In this document: in pieces, positions 1 through 5,421 of the stretch
Layout: every line of letters begins with the position of its first letter
Position numbering within the stretch: the stretch's first letter is position 1
Assembly: GCA_002413665.1 (NCBI GenBank)
Contig: DHXK01000201.1
Coordinates: 581 to 6,001, forward strand
DNA from: Legionellales bacterium UBA5158
Lineage (GTDB): Bacteria; Pseudomonadota; Gammaproteobacteria; DSM-16500
Reading direction: 5' to 3'
Length of the DNA stretch: 5,421 nucleotides
Notes under the pieces: generated by a model
Seen by the model: the letters and a program-made list of their open reading frames with translations, nothing else
Told to the model about the DNA's origin: nothing
Databases searched by the model: none
Program-made: the position numbers and the translations under genes

Positions 1-35
1 AATTACGCCATTGATTACAATTACAGGCAACGGCA

Positions 36-524
36 CTACCTATTCTTACGCGCGTGAAAGTATTTTAAATTATCTATGTCATGTTCAGTTGGCGTTGATG
101 CCTTATGTTCTTTCAAATATTTGATCGAGAGGGAACTTGCCAGGATAAAAAACCCATTAAATAACAAATGCTGTTTCCAACCCATTTTGGAAATTATTCC
201 GCCACAGGTACAAGGAAGATGTGATCCAGATAAAAGCATAATAGCTATATAAATTTCAAAAGCTACCAATAAGAATATGGACGCTTGTAAAGCTTTGATC
301 TTGATAGCTGGGATAAACATGCCGACAGCTAATGCAACGGCAAGAATAAATTCCACCGCAGGCACCAACCACCCCAAAGCAGGGGCAAGTATTTTCATTA
401 AAGGCACGGGGGCCAGGCGCATTTGAAAGACAAACTTATCATAGTCTAAAAATTTACTGGCCGATGTATAGACAAAAAGCAGGCAAAGAAGCACTATGCA
501 AATTTGGATAAGGACCGTTTTCAT
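36..524 (-). CDS. MauE/DoxX-like redox-associated membrane protein
   Basis: This is a 162-residue integral membrane protein with four hydrophobic segments, at about residues 4-20, 49-70, 78-98 and 118-136. The third loop carries H-L-P-C-T-C-G-G (residues 102-109; Cys105 and Cys107), followed by the W-K-Q-H-L-L-F-N stretch leading into helix 4. This pattern fits the MauE/DoxX-like proteins common in Bacteroidota. MauE itself helps disulfide maturation of methylamine dehydrogenase, but the Bacteroidota paralogues have no settled substrate, so a role in thiol/disulfide exchange at the inner membrane is inferred. The C-terminal tail (from about 137) is polar and charged. The frame stays open upstream to a TTG at 569, but the ATG at 524 is the better start: it directly precedes the first helix (M-K-T-V-L-I-Q), whereas the extra 15 residues are unconvincing. 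No Shine-Dalgarno is visible. The gene is divergent from the nuclease gene at 1075, and no partner gene is visible. Family confidence is good; specific function is unknown. Confidence 0.85.
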   Translation of the reverse strand: MKTVLIQICIVLLCLLFVYTSASKFLDYDKFVFQMRLAPVPLMKILAPALGWLVPAVEFILAVALAVGMFIPAIKIKALQASIFLLVAFEIYIAIMLLSGSHLPCTCGGIISKMGWKQHLLFNGFFILASSLSIKYLKEHKASTPTEHDIDNLKYFHARKNR

Positions 525-659
525 TGGTAATTGTATTATTATTGGAATACTCCAACAAAGTAAATACAACTCAAAGCGCTAAAACAGTAGTAAATGGGTA
601 GTAAAGATTTTAGTCAATTTTCACGTGTTAATTAACAATTAAATGGTGGATAAAGGAAT

Positions 660-691
660 TCAAAGGGAATAAAATACTTATTCTCCTTTGA
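660..691. repeat. Long imperfect hairpin (13-bp stem, 5-nt loop)
   Basis: The left arm at 660-672 (TCAAAGG then GAATAA) pairs with the right arm at 678-691 (TTATTC, one unpaired T at 684, then CCTTTGA). That gives 13 base pairs around an AATAC loop at 673-677. Neither side is followed by a good T-run, so a classical rho-independent terminator is not well supported. It could be an operator, a transcript-end structure or a remnant of a mobile-element end. The structure is seen directly; its function is unknown. Confidence 0.5.
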
Positions 692-850
692 TAAATGGGA
701 AATACCTTAAATATTTTACTACACTGATACCATATAGCTTTATTATAATCGAGCTAATTCTATAACCAATAATTAATATTGACAAAAACTTTGTTCCTGA
801 CTTATTTGGAAGGAAAATAAGAAATAATCCATTATAATATATAATTTGCA

Positions 851-889
851 CTTATCTAATGCAAGCATCTTGCTTGCTGTTGTGATAAG
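851..889. repeat. Two-tier palindrome, REP-like or RNA hairpin
   Basis: The inner perfect inverted repeat is GCAAGCA (861-867), a TCT loop (868-870) and TGCTTGC (871-877). It is enclosed by a second pair, CTTATC (851-856) and GATAAG (884-889), with small asymmetric internal loops of 4 and 6 nt. A stacked stem of this kind, in a gap without genes, resembles a dispersed REP-type palindrome or one hairpin of a small RNA. Only one copy is visible in the window, so repetition in the genome is inference. Confidence 0.45.
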
Positions 890-898
890 GTTTAGGTT

Positions 899-931
899 GA
901 AAGTCCCCGGCAGCGAGTGTTAGGGACTTTC
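899..931 (+). terminator. Candidate rho-independent terminator
   Basis: GAAAGTCCC (899-907) and GGGACTTTC (923-931) form a perfect 9-bp stem around a 15-nt loop. On the plus strand the 3' arm runs into T-rich TTTCTTATT, whereas the minus-strand 3' side is poorer in T, so plus-strand termination is favoured. AAAGTCCC/GGGACTTT stems are a common terminator style in Bacteroidota. No coding sequence lies upstream on the plus strand in this window, so what it would terminate is unclear: a small RNA covering 851-931 is one option and a gene remnant is another. The long loop lowers confidence. Confidence 0.4.
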
Positions 932-1074
932 TTATTAAATTTCATTACCGTTTCAAACCCCAACACGAATAACTATTGTTTTCTTAAAATTTATAGTCTG
1001 ATTTTAAGTGTCTTATTATAATCTTAATAGCTTTATGCGAAATAAAGTATTTATTATTATCATTAACGTCATTT

Positions 1075-2160
1075 ATGACTTTTCGCAATCCCAATATAAC
1101 AACAGGAGAACAGGGTGTTCAATTTGTACAAGATGTAGTAAAAAAAAGCCATTCTATTTTTCATCCAATTCTTCAGGAAAATGATCAAGGAAATGACTGC
1201 TTTCTTGAATTTGTGATAAATAATATCGCTACGAATTATGGTCTTTTTGTACAAATAAAAAGTGGCCCGTACTATAAAGATGGAAAAGGATATAAAATTC
1301 CCGCTGACAAAGCACATTTGAGATATTGGAGCCAGCCGCTATATTTAAGCATAGGAATTGTTTACGATATAGAAATCAAAAAAGCATTTTGGGTGGACAT
1401 TACCGCATATTTAAAAGAAAATCCCCACGTATTAAACCAGAAATCCCATAATATACGTGTAGAACCTGAAAATGAATTTTCAGAAGAATTATTTTCTTCC
1501 TTTATGGATTATTGCTTTGTATATAAGGAAACTTTTACGGGCTATGAAAAATTCGGTCGTAGCCTTGAATCGTTTGCAAGTATTGAAAATCCGGAAGTTT
1601 GTTACGAGGGTCTAAAATCACTTTATTTGAATCACAGGGATAAAAAAGCCACCTGGTTTTATATTATTTCCAGCTTTGGCAAGATTAATGAAGAAAGTAT
1701 CCGAATACATATTTTAGGGATGCTGAGTTATTATGTGGATAATCCGCATGTTTTTTGGACGGCCAAAAATATTCAATACTTACCTTCTGTTGAGATGCAG
1801 CAAAATATCGTTCAACTGATGACAAAATGCTTTCGAGTTGAGGAAATTAAATTGGTTCTTCCATATTTGGAAGAAGGTATCAATAGGGGAAATTTTAGTT
1901 TTTCGGTTTTTCTGCTTATCAACTTAGTAAAAGATGCACATCTGTTGTTAAAAGAAATTTCTTTTAACAATGAAATTGAACCTGACAAGCGTAATTTATA
2001 TTTCTGGCTGTATCTGCACTTAGCAAAATACCATTCAGTTGACGAAACATTAAACACTGCTGAACGATACTTAGCTGCTTTTCCTTTTGGCCATGAAGAT
2101 GAAGCACTTTTAGGTCTTTTGGAAAGCATCAAAAATGGCGAGTTAATACCTGTTGGATAA
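1075..2160 (+). CDS. DUF4365-domain PD-(D/E)xK nuclease with unassigned helical C-terminal domain
   Basis: This is a 361-residue soluble protein. Residues about 8-145 match the DUF4365 layout: T-G-E-Q-G-V near the start (Glu12), a D-Q-G-N-D turn with Asp41 and Glu45, V-Q-I-K-S-G with Gln60 and Lys62 as the Q-x-K form of the nuclease motif, L-R-Y-W at 82-85 and F-W-V-D-I at 105-109. In PD-(D/E)xK enzymes, the Asp and the E/Q-x-K pair bind metal and cut DNA, so an active nuclease is plausible. Residues about 150-361 look almost wholly helical, with amphipathic helices that suggest an alpha-solenoid-like fold; I recognise no family there. There is no signal peptide or membrane segment. The ATG at 1075 is the natural start, with no upstream in-frame ATG close by and no Shine-Dalgarno. 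The gene is convergent with hsdR, with 4 bp between stop codons, and its 5' part looks more AT-rich than hsdR. DUF4365 proteins recur in defence neighbourhoods, so a defence role is likely but inferred. Confidence 0.8.
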   Translation: MTFRNPNITTGEQGVQFVQDVVKKSHSIFHPILQENDQGNDCFLEFVINNIATNYGLFVQIKSGPYYKDGKGYKIPADKAHLRYWSQPLYLSIGIVYDIEIKKAFWVDITAYLKENPHVLNQKSHNIRVEPENEFSEELFSSFMDYCFVYKETFTGYEKFGRSLESFASIENPEVCYEGLKSLYLNHRDKKATWFYIISSFGKINEESIRIHILGMLSYYVDNPHVFWTAKNIQYLPSVEMQQNIVQLMTKCFRVEEIKLVLPYLEEGINRGNFSFSVFLLINLVKDAHLLLKEISFNNEIEPDKRNLYFWLYLHLAKYHSVDETLNTAERYLAAFPFGHEDEALLGLLESIKNGELIPVG

Positions 2161-2164
2161 AAAA

Positions 2165-5017
2165 TTAAACCTGTTCATTATCCGGCAAGCCGTTAATATA
2201 AGTATCTATAAATTTAAGCACCTTTTCAATAACCCGTTCCACCACAATTTTTCGTTCAAGCAGCTTCGGCTTTTCTATAAGAATGTTAAATATATCATCA
2301 CGCAATGGCTTCCTTTCAGTAAATAAGTAGTTGCCGATAATTTCGTTTAACTTTTCCGGGATTAATCCTTCCTCTTTGCACAATTCGGCTAATGCTTTTT
2401 GCTTTTCGGCATCTACAAAGGCATCAAATGCTGCTGGTATATTTTCAGCATCATCTATTAACGGCAGATTTTCATTGATGAATTTTTCAATTAATTCCTT
2501 TTTAGATCGTAACTGTACTTCGCCGGTCAATAAATCCAAAATTGCTTTTCGTTGCTGATCTTGTTCTTCTTTTGTTCCCGATTTTAGTTTAGCTAACAGC
2601 TTTAATATGTAAATAACATTAATTTCATCACGGTGGATTAATTCCAATTCAAAATCAACATCGTTTAGAATAGAAACTTTTTCTATAGTGTTATCCGTCT
2701 TTACCTTGTCGTACAGGTCGAGGTACTTACTGCGATAGTCGTTAAAAGTTTGCTCGCTCATGGCCAAGCTATCGAAGTTAAAATCCGCGAAAGTGGCCAG
2801 GATGTTTTTAACACGCATCAGTTCCCTAAAGGCTTTGACAAATGCTAATTCCTCATCTTCATTTTGCAGGTCGTTTACACTATCCACCGTTGGGGTTATA
2901 GCATACAAATCTTCGACACCCTTATCAAACAACGCAATATAATCCTCAATAGGCTGCATAATGATAACATCAATAGCATCTTTATTTGAAAACAATGTTA
3001 TGGCTTCATCAGTAGCGGTTTTTAGATTGCGGAAAGCAATAATATTACCCTGGGATTTTTGTTCGTTTAAAATACGGTTAGTGCGTGAATATGCCTGTAT
3101 AAGGCCGTGATACTTCAGGTTTTTATCTACATACAAGGTATTGAGGTATTTGCTATCGAAACCTGTTAAAAACATATTCACTACCAGTAAAATATCTACT
3201 TCCTTGTTTTTAACCCTTTTAGCAATGTCATTATAATAATTGTAAAAAGACTGGCTATCCTTTGTAGAAAACTTAGTGCCAAACATTACATTATAGTCTG
3301 CAATAAATTCATCCAGTTTTTCGCGGGTATGTTTGTTGATGGGGGCAGTTTCGCTAATTTCCAGTTCAGCATCAGGTATAAAACCGTTGGCATCCTTATC
3401 ATCTTCATTTGCACCATAAGAAAATATCGTAGCAATACGCAAATGATGTTCACCGGCTGTTTTCTTGGCTTTAAACAATTCGTAATATTTTATTAGTGTA
3501 TCAACGCTGCTTACGCAAAACATGCCAGTGAACGACCGGCTATATGTTTTCCTGTCGTGGTTTTCGAGTATATAATTGGTGATCTTATTTAGCCTGTCCG
3601 GCGATTCTAATAACTCTTTTGTATCAATATCTTCAACCTTAATATCAATATTGTTTTTGCTGTCTTCCTTTTGCTGGTAACGACCTACGTACTCAACCGA
3701 AAACTTCAATACATTTTCGTCCTTAATGGCATCGGTTATTACATATTTATGCAGGCAGTCATCAAAAAGTTCCTTTGTAGTGCGTTTGCCCAATTCATTT
3801 TTTACGGCATTATCCGCAAAAATAGGCGTGCCGGTAAAGCCAAATAGCTGATGGTTATTGAAGAATGCCTTTATACGGTTATGTGTTTCACCAAACTGGC
3901 TACGGTGGCACTCGTCAAAAATAAAAACAATGCGTTTGTCCTTTAATTTTTCCATCCTGCTTAAATACCCCTGTTTGCTGATCGCGGTATTTAATTTTTG
4001 GATTGTCGTTACAATCAATTTGGTATCGTCACCTAACTGCTTTACTAAAGCCTGTGTATTATCAGTGCCATCAATACTGCCTTTGCTAAAGCTGTTAAAC
4101 TCTTTAGTAGTTTGGTAATCCAGGTCTTTTCGGTCAACTACAAAAACTACTTTATAAACCTGCGGCAGTTTAACTAATAGCTGACTGGCCTTAAAGGAAG
4201 TAAGTGTCTTGCCTGACCCTGTTGTATGCCATATATAACCATTTTTGGTAGTGGTTTTTATTCGGTCAATAATAGCTTCGGAAGCATAGTATTGATATGG
4301 ACGCAAAATCATCAGCATTTTTTGGGCATCGTTGAGCACTGTGTACCGGGTGATCATTTTAGATACATGGCATGGCTCCAAAAATTCTTTAGTAAATTGC
4401 TCTAATTGGGTAATAACTTTGTTTTCCTTATCCGACCAGTAGAAAGTTTGTTTGAATGACTGGTGTGCATTATTAGCGTAATATTTGGTATTAACGCCAT
4501 TGCTGATAACAAACAACTGGATGTATAAAAACAAACCATTGGATGCTCCATAACTATGTCTATGATAACGGTTGGTTTGGTTAAAAGCTTCTTTTAGTTC
4601 CAACCCTCGGCGTTTAAGCTCTATTTGTACTAAAGGCAATCCATTAACTAATAATGTAACGTCATAGCGGTTTTTATAACTGCCCTCCATACTAACCTGT
4701 TGGGTAACCTGGAACTGGTTTTGGCACCAATGTTCTTGATTTATAAATTCTATATAGGCGCTATCTCCATTGTCTTTTGTGTATTGTACTTTGTCGCGCA
4801 ATATCTTAGCACGTTCAAACACATTACCTTTGTTAAGGTGGTTTAGTATTTTGTCAAATTCCTTATCCGATATGGTAATCTGATTATGTTTTTCTAATTG
4901 GGTTCTAAGATTGGTGAGTAAATCCTGCTCATCTTTAATCACAACAGGGCTATAGCCCAGCGTGGTTAATTGCGCCACTAAATTATTTTCTAATACCTGT
5001 TCTGGTTGTGTACTCAT
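2165..5017 (-). CDS. hsdR: Type I restriction endonuclease subunit R
   Basis: This is the complete 950-residue motor and nuclease subunit of a type I restriction-modification enzyme (COG0610/HsdR family). It translocates DNA using ATP and cuts it away from the recognition site. The N-terminal nuclease domain shows Asp119 (R-Y-D-V), Glu133 and Lys135 (Q-I-E-L-K), and Q-T-N-R-Y at 147-151, the QxxxY motif of HsdR nucleases. The superfamily 2 motor follows: Walker A T-T-G-S-G-K-T (265-271), Walker B D-E-C-H (368-371), motif III F-T-G-T-P (394-398), motif V L-T-G-F-D (617-621) and motif VI Q-A-Y-S-R-T-N-R (641-648). Residues from about 690 to the end are a helical C-terminal region that would dock on the methylase core. 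All key residues are present and the length is normal, so the gene looks intact. The ATG at 5017 fits the family start (M-S-T-Q-P-E-Q-V-L-E), 5 bp after the stop of the DUF1016 gene, so the two are co-transcribed. HsdM and HsdS, needed for activity, must lie outside the window. Confidence 0.97.
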   Translation of the reverse strand: MSTQPEQVLENNLVAQLTTLGYSPVVIKDEQDLLTNLRTQLEKHNQITISDKEFDKILNHLNKGNVFERAKILRDKVQYTKDNGDSAYIEFINQEHWCQNQFQVTQQVSMEGSYKNRYDVTLLVNGLPLVQIELKRRGLELKEAFNQTNRYHRHSYGASNGLFLYIQLFVISNGVNTKYYANNAHQSFKQTFYWSDKENKVITQLEQFTKEFLEPCHVSKMITRYTVLNDAQKMLMILRPYQYYASEAIIDRIKTTTKNGYIWHTTGSGKTLTSFKASQLLVKLPQVYKVVFVVDRKDLDYQTTKEFNSFSKGSIDGTDNTQALVKQLGDDTKLIVTTIQKLNTAISKQGYLSRMEKLKDKRIVFIFDECHRSQFGETHNRIKAFFNNHQLFGFTGTPIFADNAVKNELGKRTTKELFDDCLHKYVITDAIKDENVLKFSVEYVGRYQQKEDSKNNIDIKVEDIDTKELLESPDRLNKITNYILENHDRKTYSRSFTGMFCVSSVDTLIKYYELFKAKKTAGEHHLRIATIFSYGANEDDKDANGFIPDAELEISETAPINKHTREKLDEFIADYNVMFGTKFSTKDSQSFYNYYNDIAKRVKNKEVDILLVVNMFLTGFDSKYLNTLYVDKNLKYHGLIQAYSRTNRILNEQKSQGNIIAFRNLKTATDEAITLFSNKDAIDVIIMQPIEDYIALFDKGVEDLYAITPTVDSVNDLQNEDEELAFVKAFRELMRVKNILATFADFNFDSLAMSEQTFNDYRSKYLDLYDKVKTDNTIEKVSILNDVDFELELIHRDEINVIYILKLLAKLKSGTKEEQDQQRKAILDLLTGEVQLRSKKELIEKFINENLPLIDDAENIPAAFDAFVDAEKQKALAELCKEEGLIPEKLNEIIGNYLFTERKPLRDDIFNILIEKPKLLERKIVVERVIEKVLKFIDTYINGLPDNEQV

Positions 5018-5022
5018 TAATC

Positions 5023-5421
5023 TTAATTCTCAATTTGCGCTATAAACGAAATAAGCTTTTCCTGAATTTGTTGTGCGGTCGGCAACAATGCACTATACTC
5101 TTTAGGCAAAACCCCGGATGTACTGTAAGTGGCGACACCAATTGGCAAAGTGCTTGTTTTTAATGAATATTCCACTATTGTACGGTCTTTGCTTTTACAT
5201 ATAATTATACCGATAGATTCATTCTCATGCGGCTGCTTTATGGTATCGTTCAAAATGGATAAATAAAATTCCATTTTCCCTTTATACTCCGGCAAAAAGT
5301 CACCAATTTTTAATTCGATAGCTATCAGGCAATTTAATTTGCGGTGAAATAAAAGCAAGTCAATATAATAATCATTGTTGTTTACACTTAGCTTATATTG
5401 ATTACCCAAAAAGGTAAAATT
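5023..5421 (-). CDS. DUF1016 (YhcG-like) PD-(D/E)xK nuclease protein, C-terminal part, cut by the window edge
   Basis: The last 132 codons of a longer gene are visible, and the frame is open through 5421. It reads N-F-T-F-L-G-N-Q at the edge, which is family sequence, so the TTG at 5409 is an internal Leu codon and not a start. The fragment is the nuclease domain of DUF1016 proteins: Y-Y-I-D-L-L-L-F (Asp21 of the visible part), then I-A-I-E-L-K (Glu36 and Lys38) completing the PD-(D/E)xK triad. After these come the family signatures F-L-P-E-Y-K-G-K-M-E-F-Y-L, S-I-G-I-I-I-C-K-S-K-D and L-P-I-G-V-A. Family members usually have roughly 340-370 residues with an N-terminal winged-helix-like half, which would lie beyond the window. 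The gene ends 5 bp before hsdR on the same strand. DUF1016 genes are often found inside type I restriction operons, but their role there is not established. Accessory cleavage is a reasonable inference, and the catalytic residues look intact. Confidence 0.92.
   Translation of the reverse strand, partial: NFTFLGNQYKLSVNNNDYYIDLLLFHRKLNCLIAIELKIGDFLPEYKGKMEFYLSILNDTIKQPHENESIGIIICKSKDRTIVEYSLKTSTLPIGVATYSTSGVLPKEYSALLPTAQQIQEKLISFIAQIEN

Larger units (their letters stand above)
525..1074. other. Intergenic region between divergent genes, with structured repeats
   Basis: This 550-bp AT-rich stretch separates the divergent membrane-protein and DUF4365 genes, so it should hold both promoters. I see no convincing coding sequence on either strand. 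A near match to the Bacteroidota -7 element (consensus TAnnTTTG) reads TTACTTTG on the minus strand at 563-556. It has only a poor -33 element (TTTT about 17 nt upstream), so it is a weak candidate for the membrane-protein promoter. Upstream of 1075 there is a TATAAT at 1017-1022 with no matching -35, and no clean Bacteroidota-type promoter. The notable content is three inverted repeats, at 660-691, 851-889 and 899-931, listed separately. A 10-bp perfect palindrome, GTTAATTAAC, lies at 627-636 and may be chance in such AT-rich DNA. Confidence 0.6.

Noticed and set aside
525..569. TTG-initiated 15-residue extension of the membrane protein
   Set aside because: The ATG at 524 gives a normal family N-terminus right before the first helix; the TTG extension adds a stretch unlike the family.
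851..931. CRISPR repeat or integron attC site
   Set aside because: Only one copy of each palindrome is present with no spacer periodicity, and the GTT-containing segments do not fit the attC core pattern.
740..1023. 11-bp direct repeat TTATTATAATC at 740-750 and 1013-1023
   Set aside because: In a region built mostly of A and T, an 11-bp match is easily chance, and the flanks do not extend the match in a way that suggests a paired operator or att site.
1069..1317. 82-codon open frame on the minus strand
   Set aside because: It lies antisense over the 5' part of the DUF4365 gene, whose protein has clear family motifs. The antisense translation has low complexity and matches nothing I recognise.
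1812..2132. 106-codon open frame on the minus strand
   Set aside because: It is fully antisense to the 3' part of the DUF4365 gene. The product is Ser/Lys-rich with no motif, and there is no independent signal for expression.
2331..4118. Three plus-strand open frames (2331-2558, 2760-2942, 3858-4118)
   Set aside because: All are antisense shadows inside hsdR. Their products are Ser/Phe/Asn-rich with no domain, while hsdR is intact on the opposite strand.

Overview
The window looks like Bacteroidota, most likely Sphingobacteriales (Pedobacter/Mucilaginibacter-like). The reasons are low-GC DNA, start codons without Shine-Dalgarno sequences, a MauE/DoxX-type membrane protein with the CxCGG and W-K-Q-H-L-L-F-N signature common in that phylum, and a Bacteroidota-like HsdR. 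The taxonomic call is inferred from protein and signal style, not from a marker gene.

Layout, left to right. At 36-524 (minus) is a four-helix MauE/DoxX-like redox-associated membrane protein, probably unrelated to the rest. At 525-1074 is a 550-bp AT-rich gap without a convincing gene. It holds three clear inverted repeats: a 13-bp hairpin at 660-691, a two-tier palindrome at 851-889 and a terminator-like hairpin at 899-931. At 1075-2160 (plus) is a 361-aa protein with an N-terminal DUF4365-type PD-(D/E)xK nuclease domain and an unrecognised helical C-terminal half. At 2165-5017 (minus) is a complete HsdR, the motor/nuclease subunit of a type I restriction-modification system. At 5023-5421 (minus) is the C-terminal nuclease domain of a DUF1016 (YhcG-like) protein. 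It lies 5 bp upstream of hsdR and runs off the right edge.

Functionally, 1075-5421 reads as the edge of a defence locus. The minus-strand operon (DUF1016 then hsdR, with hsdM and hsdS expected beyond 5421) cuts unmodified DNA. The DUF4365 gene points at it tail to tail with only 4 bp between stop codons, so it is transcribed separately but sits inside the same neighbourhood. All three proteins carry PD-(D/E)xK nuclease motifs with recognisable catalytic residues. The methyltransferase and specificity subunits are not in the window, so the completeness and specificity of the restriction system cannot be judged here. The least explained items are the DUF4365 protein's C-terminal domain and the structured intergenic segment at 851-931.
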